Below, piece after piece: positions 1 to 6,861 of a stretch of DNA of 13,033 nucleotides; within the stretch, counting starts at the first letter, position 1; the number at the start of each line of letters is the position of its first letter. Under the pieces are notes generated by a model. That model was not told where the DNA came from. It did no database searches and was given only the letters and a program-made list of their open reading frames with translations. Both the position numbers and the translations under genes were made by a program. Source of the stretch: an uncultured bacterium (GTDB lineage: Bacteria > Bacillota > Clostridia > Oscillospirales > Oscillospiraceae); assembly GCA_905215665.1 (NCBI GenBank), contig CAJMQR010000022.1:1-13033 (forward strand), read 5' to 3'.

Positions 1-519
1 GCCTCGCGCAGTTTCCGGCGCGGCGTTCTGGTTTTCTGCGCCGGTCTGCTCATCACGGGCGTAACTCTGTTCATGGTGTATGTCCTGCACTTTAACAAAG
101 AAATCTCGATTTTCTTCGGCATCCTGCACCTGCTGGGAGCCTGCATGATGCTCTATCCCCTCTTCAAGAGGCTGCCTCCGTGGGCTCTGGCGCTTCTCGG
201 CGTTGCTTTCGTTGCGCTGGGCGTCTGGTTTGACACGCTGACCGTTTCCGCCAGGTTTCTCTTTCCCCTCGGTCTGAAATTCGACGGTTTTTACAGCGGC
301 GATTACTTCCCTCTCTTCCCGAATCTCGGCTGGTTCCTCCTGGGCGCCTTCCTTGGAAAAACCGCCTACCGCCGCCGCACATCCCTCCTGCCGAAGGTCA
401 ACGCCGATTTCTTTCTGCTTCGCTTTTTCCGCTTCTGCGGACGCCACTCCCTCTGGATTTACCTGCTCCATCAGCCGGTTCTCACCGGACTGACGCTGCT
501 CTACGCTTCCCTGAAATAA
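1..519 (+). CDS. Heparan-alpha-glucosaminide N-acetyltransferase-like (DUF1624) membrane protein, C-terminal part
   Basis: The reading frame is open from base 1 to the TAA at 517-519, so the gene starts left of the window and only its last 172 residues are seen. The visible part is strongly hydrophobic with several membrane helices. It contains the motif FFGILHLLG, typical of the DUF1624 family (relatives of lysosomal heparan-alpha-glucosaminide N-acetyltransferase). It ends with FCGRHSLWIYLLHQPVL, the closing helix pattern shared by this family and other membrane acyltransferases. Family members are thought to move acyl groups across or onto envelope glycans, but most bacterial ones have no known substrate. 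The N-terminal catalytic residues lie outside the window, so activity cannot be judged. YeiB/DUF418 or acyltransferase-3 proteins are less likely alternatives. The next gene is 147 bp away on the same strand. Confidence 0.72.
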   Translation, partial: ASRSFRRGVLVFCAGLLITGVTLFMVYVLHFNKEISIFFGILHLLGACMMLYPLFKRLPPWALALLGVAFVALGVWFDTLTVSARFLFPLGLKFDGFYSGDYFPLFPNLGWFLLGAFLGKTAYRRRTSLLPKVNADFFLLRFFRFCGRHSLWIYLLHQPVLTGLTLLYASLK

Positions 520-538
520 TACAGATTCTCCCGGAATT

Positions 539-567
539 CATGCACTCTACTGCCAGTAGAGTGCATG
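539..567. repeat. Perfect inverted repeat, 13-bp arms, 3-nt loop
   Basis: The arms CATGCACTCTACT (539-551) and AGTAGAGTGCATG (555-567) are exact reverse complements around a GCC loop. It lies 20 bp after the DUF1624-type gene. No run of T follows on either strand, so it does not look like a standard intrinsic terminator. It could be an operator, an mRNA 3'-end stabilising hairpin, or a dispersed palindromic element. Confidence 0.85.
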
Positions 568-603
568 TCTACGTTCAGGAGAGCCGCTTCCAAAATCCGT
601 GGC

Positions 604-632
604 GTGACTTTTGAACCCCCGCTCCGTATTCT
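604..632 (+). promoter_or_regulatory. Possible sigma-A promoter for the DegV-family gene
   Basis: GTGACT (604-609) and TATTCT (627-632) are separated by 17 bp and each matches the consensus hexamers TTGACA/TATAAT at four of six positions. Transcription would begin near 639, leaving a leader of about 28 nt that carries the GGAGG ribosome site. The match is only moderate. Confidence 0.35.
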
Positions 633-666
633 AAGGGCAGCAATTCTGGAGTTTGGAGGTTATTCC

Positions 667-1542
667 ATGGAAGAAAATTACATTATTATGACCGATTCAT
701 CCGCCGACCTCTCTGAGGACTATGTGCAGCAGTTGCGCCTGACCGTGCTTCCTCTGAGCGTCACAATGGATGGAAAAGAATATCTGAACTATCCCGATGA
801 GCGGGAGATCACCGCGAAGGAACTGTACGCCAAGCTCCGCAACGGCGCAATGGCAACAACCTCCGCGATCAATGTCGATACCTTCTGCAGAGAAATGGAG
901 CCTTTCCTGAAGGCGGGCAAGGACATACTGTATCTTGGCTTTTCCTCCGGCCTCAGCGCTACCTATAACGCCTCCTGCATTGCGGCGGAGGAGCTGCGGG
1001 AGCAATATCCGGAGCGAAAAATCTTCACGGTGGACACGCTTTGCGCTTCCACCGGGCAGGGTCTTTTGTGCTATCTGACGGCAAAGCAGCGCGACAGTGG
1101 TGCCACCATCGAGGAAGCCGCAAAATATGCAGAGGACACAAAACTGAAGATCGCGCACTGGTTTACGGTTGACGATCTGCATTTTCTCAAGCGCGGCGGC
1201 CGTGTGTCCGCAGCAACGGCGATCATCGGAAGCGCGCTCGGCATCAAGCCCCTGATGCATACGGATAACGCCGGACATCTGACCGCCGTCGGCAAGGTAC
1301 GCGGCAGAAAACGTGTCATCGCCGCCATGGTCGATCGCATGGAGGCGACCGCCATCCGTCCGCAGGAACAGACCGTCTTTATCAATCACGGCGACTGCAT
1401 CGAGGACGCGGAATATCTGGCGCAGCAGGTGCAGGAGCGCCTGCATCCGAAGGAAATTATCATTCAGGTCATCGGTCCGGTCATCGGCGCACATTCCGGT
1501 CCCGGCACGCTTGCCCTCTATTTCCTCGCAACGGAACGTTGA
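667..1542 (+). CDS. DegV family protein (fatty-acid binding)
   Basis: This is a 291-residue cytosolic protein of the DegV family, close to the usual family length. DegV proteins bind a fatty acid in a cleft between two alpha/beta domains. Some (FakB) hand the fatty acid to the kinase FakA for phosphorylation, but no kinase gene is in view. Motifs in order: TDSSADL at 9-15, TTSAIN at 64-69, LGFSSGLSATYNAS at 90-103, VDTLCASTGQGLL at 122-134, DDLHFLKRGGRVS at 169-181, LGIKPLM at 191-197 and IGAHSGPGTL at 273-282; all are typical. The start is ATG 667, seven bases after GGAGG (655-659). The frame is open back to an ATG at 565, but that lies in the palindrome, has no ribosome site and would add 34 unrelated residues. 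It appears to be a single-gene unit. Confidence 0.93.
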   Translation: MEENYIIMTDSSADLSEDYVQQLRLTVLPLSVTMDGKEYLNYPDEREITAKELYAKLRNGAMATTSAINVDTFCREMEPFLKAGKDILYLGFSSGLSATYNASCIAAEELREQYPERKIFTVDTLCASTGQGLLCYLTAKQRDSGATIEEAAKYAEDTKLKIAHWFTVDDLHFLKRGGRVSAATAIIGSALGIKPLMHTDNAGHLTAVGKVRGRKRVIAAMVDRMEATAIRPQEQTVFINHGDCIEDAEYLAQQVQERLHPKEIIIQVIGPVIGAHSGPGTLALYFLATER

Positions 1543-1600
1543 TTGTCTATATTGTACAAAACTTCTACAATTTTATTGTGTATTTTGTTTGGGCAAACAG

Positions 1601-1629
1601 TTGACTTTGGCGATTTAAAGCGGTATAGT
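1601..1629 (+). promoter_or_regulatory. Strong sigma-A type promoter
   Basis: TTGACT (1601-1606) and TATAGT (1624-1629) are spaced by exactly 17 bp, each one mismatch from consensus, in a markedly AT-rich stretch (about 1543-1640) that contrasts with the GC-rich genes. Transcription should begin near 1636. It drives the small gene at 1665 and, as no good promoter is visible after the terminator at 1918-1951, perhaps also the liv operon by read-through. A short palindrome abuts the -35 box. Confidence 0.78.
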
Positions 1630-1664
1630 ATGAGCAAGATTTCAACAGATTGGAGGACGCAGAA

Positions 1665-1904
1665 ATGTTCCGTATGGCTGCTCAGAAACAGAATATGGCC
1701 AACACCGCATCTGCGTCCGCCGCAGACGCGTCCTTCTGCGCTGCTTCTGGCCTGATTATTATGATGGGTGCCATTTCTCTGGCATCCATCATTTTCTTTC
1801 TGCGTGGGCTGGTAGTCCTTTCCCTGATTTCCGTCCTTGTACTGGTTCTGGGTCTGCTGCACAGCACAAAGCGTCAAAAGGGTACGTTGGTCGAACCGTT
1901 GTAA
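1665..1904 (+). CDS. Small two-helix membrane protein, unknown function
   Basis: I do not recognise this 79-residue protein. The start is ATG 1665, eight bases after GGAGG (1652-1656). An in-frame TTG at 1650 overlaps that ribosome site and is rejected. Residues 1-24 are polar and rich in Ala, Ser and Gln. Two hydrophobic segments follow, at about 25-45 and 48-65, separated only by an Arg at 47, then a short basic tail (STKRQKG). This suggests a helical hairpin in the membrane with a tight turn. It has its own strong promoter and is followed 13 bp later by an intrinsic terminator, then the liv binding-protein gene. A role linked to the transporter is only an inference from position; it could be an unrelated single-gene unit. 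The clear promoter, ribosome site and terminator make it a credible expressed gene. Confidence 0.75.
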   Translation: MFRMAAQKQNMANTASASAADASFCAASGLIIMMGAISLASIIFFLRGLVVLSLISVLVLVLGLLHSTKRQKGTLVEPL

Positions 1905-1917
1905 CAGCGTATACGTT

Positions 1918-1951
1918 ACCGGCCGCGTCCTAAAGGCGCCGGCCGGTTTTT
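1918..1951 (+). terminator. Intrinsic terminator between the small gene and liv operon
   Basis: ACCGGCC (1918-1924) pairs with GGCCGGT (1941-1947). The stem continues inward as GCG/CGC and CC/GG with single-base bulges around a TAAA loop. A run of five T (1947-1951) follows. It lies 36 bp before the livJ/K-type start, so it either closes the small gene or acts as a partial or regulated terminator for the transporter operon. Confidence 0.85.
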
Positions 1952-1987
1952 GTATATATTTCAACATTCCGAAAGGAGAAAAGGAAA

Positions 1988-3130
1988 ATGAAAAAGGTAT
2001 TTTGTATGGTTCTCGCATTCGCGCTTGTAATGTGCCTTTTCGCTGGCTGCGGAAAGGACGCCGGTACTGAGGGCGGCACCGCTCTGAAAATCGGCACCAT
2101 CGGCCCGCTGACCGGCGACGCCGCGCAGTATGGCAACGCCACGAAAAACGGCGCCGAGCTGGCTGCCAAGGAGATCAACGCCAAGGGCGGCGTCCAGATC
2201 GAGATCAAGGCGCAGGACGATGAAAACGACACCGAAAAATCCGTCAATGCCTACAACAACCTCCTCGACTGGGGCATGCAGGTCCTCGTAGGCCCGACCA
2301 CCACCACCCCCTCTGTCGCCGTTGCCGCTGAGACCAACAAGGATCGCGTCTTTATGCTGACTCCGTCCGCCTCCGCCGTCAAGGTCACCGAAGGCAAGGA
2401 CAATGTCTATCAGATCTGCTTCAACGATCCCAACCAGGGCGCCGCTTCCGCCCGTTACATCTCCGAGCATATGTCCGGCGCGAAGGTCGCCGTCATCTAT
2501 GACAACGGCAGCGCCTATTCCACCGGTATCTATCAGACCTTTGAGGAAAAGGCCAAGGAGCTTGGCGTGGAAGTTGTCTCCGTCAGCACCTGCACCGAGG
2601 ACACCAAGGACTACTCCGTCCAGATTGCCGATGCCAAGAATGCCGGCGCGGACGTTGTATTCCTCCCCATCTACTACACTCCCGCTTCCCTGATTCTGAA
2701 CCAGGCCAACGCCGTCGGCTATCAGCCCACCTTCTTCGGCGTGGACGGCATGGACGGCATCCTCACGCTCAAGGGCTTTGACACCAAGCTCGCCGAGGGC
2801 GTTATGCTCCTGACCCCGTTTGCCGCCGACTCTACCGATGAAGCCACCTCCGCCTTTGTCAAGGCCTACAAAGAAGCCTACGGCGAAACCCCGAACCAGT
2901 TCGCTGCCGACGCTTACGACTGTGTCTACGCGGTCTATCAGGCCTTCACCGCTGCCGGACTGAGCGTGGACGCCGACCGTGAAGCAATCTGCACGGCCAT
3001 GATCGAGCAGTTCAACTCCATGTCCTTCAGCGGTCTGACCGGCGCCGACATGGTCTGGAAGGACGGCCAGGTTGACAAGGCCCCGTTCGCGGTCGTCATC
3101 AAGGACGGCGTTTACACCAGCACAAACTGA
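1988..3130 (+). CDS. livJ: Branched-chain amino acid ABC transporter substrate-binding lipoprotein
   Basis: This is the solute-binding subunit of a Leu/Ile/Val-type importer. It is a 380-residue lipoprotein held on the outer face of the cytoplasmic membrane. The N-terminus is a lipoprotein signal: MKK, a hydrophobic core, then the lipobox LFAGC with the acylated Cys at 21. The mature part has the type I periplasmic-binding fold of the LivJ/LivK family, opening with KIGTIGPLTGDAAQYG, then NGAELAAKEINAKGGV, the ligand-site stretch GPTTTTPS, and the second-lobe start KVAVIYDNGSAYSTG. The start ATG follows AAGGAG (1973-1978) at nine bases. Codons are strongly biased to C-ending forms, in keeping with high expression. 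Gene order with livHMGF supports branched-chain amino acids, but related systems carry other amino acids or amides such as urea, so the ligand is inferred. Confidence 0.93.
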   Translation: MKKVFCMVLAFALVMCLFAGCGKDAGTEGGTALKIGTIGPLTGDAAQYGNATKNGAELAAKEINAKGGVQIEIKAQDDENDTEKSVNAYNNLLDWGMQVLVGPTTTTPSVAVAAETNKDRVFMLTPSASAVKVTEGKDNVYQICFNDPNQGAASARYISEHMSGAKVAVIYDNGSAYSTGIYQTFEEKAKELGVEVVSVSTCTEDTKDYSVQIADAKNAGADVVFLPIYYTPASLILNQANAVGYQPTFFGVDGMDGILTLKGFDTKLAEGVMLLTPFAADSTDEATSAFVKAYKEAYGETPNQFAADAYDCVYAVYQAFTAAGLSVDADREAICTAMIEQFNSMSFSGLTGADMVWKDGQVDKAPFAVVIKDGVYTSTN

Positions 3131-3151
3131 TACTGCGCGAACAGCGGTGCC

Positions 3152-3184
3152 TTCATAATAGAAACCAAAGGTTTTTATTATGAA
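3152..3184 (+). promoter_or_regulatory. Long AT-rich RNA hairpin after the binding-protein gene
   Basis: TTCATAATAGAAACC (3152-3166) pairs over 15 positions with GGTTTTTATTATGAA (3170-3184), with one G-U wobble and an AAA loop. It starts 21 bp after the binding-protein stop. No T run follows, so it is more likely a 3'-end stabiliser or processing site than a full terminator. That would let the binding protein outlast the permease part of the message. Confidence 0.75.
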
Positions 3185-3228
3185 GTAGTATGCGTGTTCC
3201 GTATGCGCGCTTTTCATTGAAATACCCA

Positions 3229-3266
3229 GCCTCGCGCCGCTTCCTGCGGCGCGGGGCATCCCCGCG
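3229..3266 (+). promoter_or_regulatory. Two overlapping, mutually exclusive GC-rich hairpins before livH
   Basis: Hairpin A pairs GCCTCGCGCCGC (3229-3240) with GCGGCGCGGGGC (3246-3257), one wobble, loop TTCCT. Hairpin B pairs CGCGGGG (3250-3256) with CCCCGCG (3260-3266), loop CAT. Bases 3250-3256 serve both, so only one can form. B is followed by GTTT, a weak T tract. The livH ribosome site (3296-3301) lies 29 bp beyond. Confidence 0.65.
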
Positions 3267-3308
3267 GTTTAACGATCCTGCAACGACACAGAAACAGGAG
3301 GCGGTCTT

Positions 3309-4190
3309 ATGGCCTTTCTATCCAATCTGATCAATGGTTTGAGCTTGGGCAGCGTTTATGCCATCATCGCGCTGGGCTACACCATGGTCTACGGCATCGC
3401 AAAGATGCTGAATTTCGCGCACGGCGACGTCATTATGATCGGCGCCTATATTTCCTTCGTCACCATCACCTCTCTGGGGACGCCCCCCCTGCTGGCTCTG
3501 GTAATCGCCATGCTCGTCTGCACCGGACTTGGTATGCTCATCGAGCGTCTTGCCTATAAGCCGCTTCGTTCCGCTACCTCCCTTGCGGTTTTGATCACCG
3601 CCATCGGCGTGAGCTACTTCCTTCAGAATCTTGCACAGCTCATCTGGTCACCGAATACGGTCGTGTATCCCTCCATCGTCACTTTTGGCTCGCTGCAGCT
3701 CTTCGGTGGGCGGCTCATCATTACCGGCGAAGCGCTGGTAACCGTCGCCGCCTGCGTGGTTATCATGATCGGATTGACGCTGTTTACCAATAAAACAAAA
3801 ACAGGAAAGGCAATGCGCGCCGTTGCGGAGGATCGCAACGCCGCCGAGCTGATGGGCATCAGCGTCAACCGCACGATCTCCATCACCTTTGCCATCGGCT
3901 CCGCGCTTGCCGCAATCGCCGGTGTCCTGTACTGCTCCATGTATCCCGTACTCTCCCCCACGACCGGTTCCCTTCCCGGCATCAAGGCCTTCACCGCCGC
4001 CGTGTTCGGCGGGATCGGTTCCATTCCCGGCGCCCTGCTGGGCGGCGTCCTGCTGGGCATCATTGAGATTTTCAGCAAAGCCTATATCAGCCAGGAGCTG
4101 AGCAACGCCATCGTGTTCGCCGTTCTGATCATCATTCTTCTTGTCAAGCCGAACGGATTGCTGGGCAAGAAGGTGCGCGAGAAAGTTTGA
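3309..4190 (+). CDS. livH: Branched-chain amino acid ABC transporter permease LivH
   Basis: This 293-residue inner-membrane permease, of usual LivH length, forms the transport channel with LivM. Near the N-terminus is the family hallmark GYTMVYGIAKMLNFAHGD (23-40). The EAA-type cytoplasmic loop that docks on the ATPases is seen at about 165-190 (KAMRAVAEDRNAAELMGI). It is followed by the glycine-rich FGGIGSIPGALLGG (233-246) and a last helix ending in KPNGLLGKK. The start ATG is seven bases after a perfect AGGAGG (3296-3301), a strong site for the first gene after the 178-bp structured spacer. The stop TGA overlaps the livM ribosome site (GAGGTG, 4189-4194), so translation of the two is probably coupled. 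Confidence 0.95.
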   Translation: MAFLSNLINGLSLGSVYAIIALGYTMVYGIAKMLNFAHGDVIMIGAYISFVTITSLGTPPLLALVIAMLVCTGLGMLIERLAYKPLRSATSLAVLITAIGVSYFLQNLAQLIWSPNTVVYPSIVTFGSLQLFGGRLIITGEALVTVAACVVIMIGLTLFTNKTKTGKAMRAVAEDRNAAELMGISVNRTISITFAIGSALAAIAGVLYCSMYPVLSPTTGSLPGIKAFTAAVFGGIGSIPGALLGGVLLGIIEIFSKAYISQELSNAIVFAVLIIILLVKPNGLLGKKVREKV

Positions 4191-4200
4191 GGTGTTTTCT

Positions 4201-5253
4201 ATGAATTTGTGGAAATCAAAGACCTCCCGGCGCAATCTGATCACTCTGGCAATCGTCATTGCGGCCTATGTACTCATGCAGCTTCTCAGTTCCGCCGGCG
4301 TTCTGTCGCGCTCCATAAGCGGTCAGCTCGTGCCGATCTGTGTGTACATCGTCATGGCCCTCTCATTGAATCTGGTCGTCGGTATTTCCGGCGAGCTGAG
4401 TCTCGGACACGCGGGCTTTATGAGCATTGGCGCGTTTTCCGGCGTAATCGCAGTCGCGTCTTTTTCGGATAAAATCGGCAACTCCGTCCTTCTGATGCTC
4501 GTCGCCATGCTGATCGGCGGTGTGCTTGCGGGTATCGCGGGCGTGCTGATCGGTATCCCCGTACTGCGCCTGCGCGGGGACTATCTGGCTATCGTCACAC
4601 TGGCCTTCGGTGAGATCATCCGCAACATCATTGACTGCCTCTATGTCACTCTGTCCGACAGCGGGCTGCACTTTTCCATGTTCTCCGGCAGCGAGCTGCC
4701 CGGCGAATTCCTGATTGCAGGGCCGCAGGGTGCCTCCGTTCCCGCGCGTCTGTCCACCTTTGCAATCGGCTTTGGTCTGGTGCTGTTCACCCTCGTCATC
4801 ATCATGAACCTCGTTCACAGCCGTGAGGGCCGCGCAATCCGCGCCATCCGCGACAACAACATCGCGGCGGAATCCGTCGGTCTGAACATCACCGCCTTTA
4901 AGATGAAAGCCTTTGTGATCTCCGCAATTCTCGCCGGTATGGCAGGCGTTCTTTTTGCCATGAATTACTCCGCAATTGAAGCAAAGAAGTTCAACTTCAA
5001 TACCTCCATCAGCGTCCTTGTCATGGTCGTCCTCGGCGGTATGGGAAGCCTGCGCGGCTCCATCATCGCCGCCGTAGTTCTGACCGTCCTGCCAGAAGCC
5101 CTGCGCGGCCTGGACGATTACCGTATGCTGATCTATGCCGTTGTACTGATTCTTGTCATGGTTCTCAATAACAACGCCCGTTTCCAGCAGTTCAAGCAGT
5201 CATTTAGCGGCAAAGTCCGCAGGCTCTTCCGCAGAAAGGGGGCAAAGGCATGA
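4201..5253 (+). CDS. livM: Branched-chain amino acid ABC transporter permease LivM
   Basis: This is the second channel-forming permease, 350 residues. Family motifs are GISGELSLGHAGF (61-73), RLRGDYLAIVTLAFGEII (123-140) and the EAA-type docking loop REGRAIRAIRDNNIAAESVG (208-227). Late in the protein comes MVVLGGMGSLRGSI (275-288). The C-terminal tail is strongly basic (KVRRLFRRKGAKA). The start is ATG 4201, eight bases after GAGG (4189-4192), which overlaps the livH stop. An upstream in-frame start at 4141 lies deep inside livH and is rejected. The stop overlaps the livG start as ATGA (5250-5253), which implies translational coupling. Confidence 0.95.
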   Translation: MNLWKSKTSRRNLITLAIVIAAYVLMQLLSSAGVLSRSISGQLVPICVYIVMALSLNLVVGISGELSLGHAGFMSIGAFSGVIAVASFSDKIGNSVLLMLVAMLIGGVLAGIAGVLIGIPVLRLRGDYLAIVTLAFGEIIRNIIDCLYVTLSDSGLHFSMFSGSELPGEFLIAGPQGASVPARLSTFAIGFGLVLFTLVIIMNLVHSREGRAIRAIRDNNIAAESVGLNITAFKMKAFVISAILAGMAGVLFAMNYSAIEAKKFNFNTSISVLVMVVLGGMGSLRGSIIAAVVLTVLPEALRGLDDYRMLIYAVVLILVMVLNNNARFQQFKQSFSGKVRRLFRRKGAKA

Positions 5254-6098
5254 GCACAAAAATGGTTCCGCTGCCCACCGATACCATCATCCCGGAACGT
5301 GATCTGCACCGTCAGCCGGTTCTGGACGTCCGTAATCTGGGCATCGATTTCGGCGGTCTGACCGCCGTGGACAAATTCACGCTGACCATTGGCGCGACGG
5401 AAATCGCCGGTCTGATCGGCCCGAACGGCGCCGGCAAGACAACCATCTTCAACCTTCTGACCAACGTCTACCAGCCCACCCGCGGCACAATTCTTCTGCG
5501 CGGCGTGGATACGAAGGGTATGACCACCGCGCAGGTCAACCGCATGGGCATCGCCCGTACCTTCCAGAACATCCGTCTTTTCAGCAGCATGTCCGTGCTG
5601 GACAACGTCAAGGTCGGCATGCACAACGGCATCAAATGCTCTTTTGCCTCCTCCCTGCTGCACACGCCGCGCTACTACCGCAGCGAACGCATCGCAAAGG
5701 AACGCTGCATGGAGCTGCTGGATTTCATGGGGATGGCGGATCTTGCCCAGCAGCGTGCGGGCAGCCTCCCCTATGGCGCGCAGCGCCGACTTGAAATTGT
5801 CCGCGCACTTGCGACAAATCCCGCAATCATCCTTCTGGACGAGCCGGCAGCCGGCATGAACCCCTCGGAAACCGCCGAGCTGATGGAACACATCCGTCTG
5901 ATCCGTGACACCTTCCAGATCGCAATCATGCTGATCGAGCATGATATGAATCTGGTCATGGGTGTCTGCGAAGGCATCGCCGTCGTCAATTACGGCAAGA
6001 TCATCGCCAAGGGCACACCCGATCAGATCCGTTCCAATCCCGAAGTCATCGAAGCCTATCTTGGAAAGAAAGGAGCCGAACGCCATGCTGAAGGTTGA
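5250..6098 (+). CDS. livG: Branched-chain amino acid ABC transporter ATP-binding protein LivG
   Basis: This is one of two cytosolic ATPases that power the LivHM channel; 282 residues. Walker A is GPNGAGKT at 57-64, the Q-loop glutamine is in RTFQN (Q106), Walker B IILLDEP is at 193-199 and the switch histidine is in LIEHD (H231). The signature loop reads LPYGAQRR (173-180) in place of LSGGQ; LivG proteins typically carry an xYGxQ form. About 24 residues precede the usual LivG start region (VLDVRNLGIDFGG), so it is somewhat longer than classical LivG. The start ATG 5250 is supported by AAAGGGGG (5235-5242) and by the ATGA overlap with livM. The next Met (5262) lacks a ribosome site. Confidence 0.95.
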   Translation: MSTKMVPLPTDTIIPERDLHRQPVLDVRNLGIDFGGLTAVDKFTLTIGATEIAGLIGPNGAGKTTIFNLLTNVYQPTRGTILLRGVDTKGMTTAQVNRMGIARTFQNIRLFSSMSVLDNVKVGMHNGIKCSFASSLLHTPRYYRSERIAKERCMELLDFMGMADLAQQRAGSLPYGAQRRLEIVRALATNPAIILLDEPAAGMNPSETAELMEHIRLIRDTFQIAIMLIEHDMNLVMGVCEGIAVVNYGKIIAKGTPDQIRSNPEVIEAYLGKKGAERHAEG

Positions 6099-6783
6099 TC
6101 AGATTCATGTCTACTACGGTTCCATTCATGCCATCAAGGGCATTTCCTTTGAAGTCCATGAGGGAGAAACCGTCGCGCTGATCGGTGCGAACGGCGCGGG
6201 TAAATCCACCACCCTGAAAACGGTTTCCGGCCTGCTGCATCCAAAAGCCGGCAGCATCCGTTTTCTGGACAAGGATATCTCCCACTGCGATGCCCACACG
6301 CTCGTGCGGCACGGCATGGCGCACGTCCCCGAAGGACGGCGGATCTTCCTGCAGATGACCGTGCAGGAAAATCTGGAGATGGGGGCCTTTACCAGAAAGG
6401 ATGACATCTCCGAGACGCTGGAAAACGTCTATCAGCGCTTTCCCCGTCTGAAGGAGCGCCGCAAGCAGATTGCCGGCACGCTTTCCGGCGGTGAGCAGCA
6501 GATGCTTGCCATGGGCCGCGGCCTCATGATTCATCCGAAGCTGCTGATGCTGGATGAACCCTCCATGGGCCTCGCCCCCATTCTGGTCGAGCAGATCTTC
6601 GACATCATCCGCGAGCTGCACGACAGCGGCACCACCATTCTTCTCGTTGAGCAGAACGCCGGTATGGCGCTCAGCGTGGCGGACCGGGCCTATGTGCTGG
6701 AAACCGGGAAAATAACCCTCTCCGGCACCGGCGCCGAACTTGCAAACAGCGAACAGGTCAAGCAGGCCTACCTCGGCGGCTGA
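6085..6783 (+). CDS. livF: Branched-chain amino acid ABC transporter ATP-binding protein LivF
   Basis: This is the second ATPase of the importer, 232 residues, the usual LivF length. Walker A is GANGAGKS (34-41), then the LivF-type VPEGRRIF (81-88), signature LSGGEQQ (133-139), Walker B LLMLDEP (153-159), and LLVEQN (187-191) with Gln in the switch-His position, as is normal for LivF. The start is ATG 6085, nine bases after AGGAG (6071-6075), and overlaps the end of livG by 14 bp. The frame is open further upstream inside livG, but no start there has a ribosome site and ATG 6085 gives the standard LivF N-terminus (MLKVDQIHVYYG). It is the last gene of the operon; a strong terminator begins five bases after the stop. 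Confidence 0.95.
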   Translation: MLKVDQIHVYYGSIHAIKGISFEVHEGETVALIGANGAGKSTTLKTVSGLLHPKAGSIRFLDKDISHCDAHTLVRHGMAHVPEGRRIFLQMTVQENLEMGAFTRKDDISETLENVYQRFPRLKERRKQIAGTLSGGEQQMLAMGRGLMIHPKLLMLDEPSMGLAPILVEQIFDIIRELHDSGTTILLVEQNAGMALSVADRAYVLETGKITLSGTGAELANSEQVKQAYLGG

Positions 6784-6788
6784 CCATC

Positions 6789-6828
6789 AAAAAGGAGCCT
6801 GGCAGCTTATGCTGTCAGGCTCCTTTTT
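6789..6828. terminator. Bidirectional intrinsic terminator between convergent operons
   Basis: AAAAAGGAGCCTGGCAGC (6789-6806) pairs over 18 positions with GCTGTCAGGCTCCTTTTT (6811-6828), with one wobble on the + strand and a TTAT loop. The A run on the left and T run on the right give five U after the stem in both directions. It therefore serves livF (+) and the deacetylase gene (-, stop at 6862). Confidence 0.95.
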
Positions 6829-6861
6829 CTGATCATCTGTGATCTTTGGAAAGAACCGGCA

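Noticed and set aside
565..666. Longer N-terminus (34 extra residues) for the DegV-family protein
   Set aside because: The ATG at 565 lies in the palindrome with no ribosome site, whereas ATG 667 has GGAGG at ideal spacing and matches the family's normal start.
1551..1574. Possible terminator after the DegV-family gene (ATTGTA/TACAAT stem followed by TTT)
   Set aside because: The stem is only six A/T-rich pairs with a 9-nt loop, too weak to call as an intrinsic terminator.
1953..1960. Promoter for livJ/K in the terminator tail (TATATATT)
   Set aside because: The position for a -35 box falls within the GC-rich terminator stem and has no match, so I did not call it.
1961..3259. Long minus-strand open frame opposite the livJ/K-type gene
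   Set aside because: It is a by-product of strong C-ending codon bias; composition is Gly/Val/Asp-rich with no motif, and the plus strand carries a clear lipoprotein gene.
3190..3328. Possible leader peptide before livH
   Set aside because: The ATG at 3190 lacks a ribosome site, and the predicted 46 residues are Arg/Pro-rich with no run of Leu, Ile or Val codons as a branched-chain attenuator would need.
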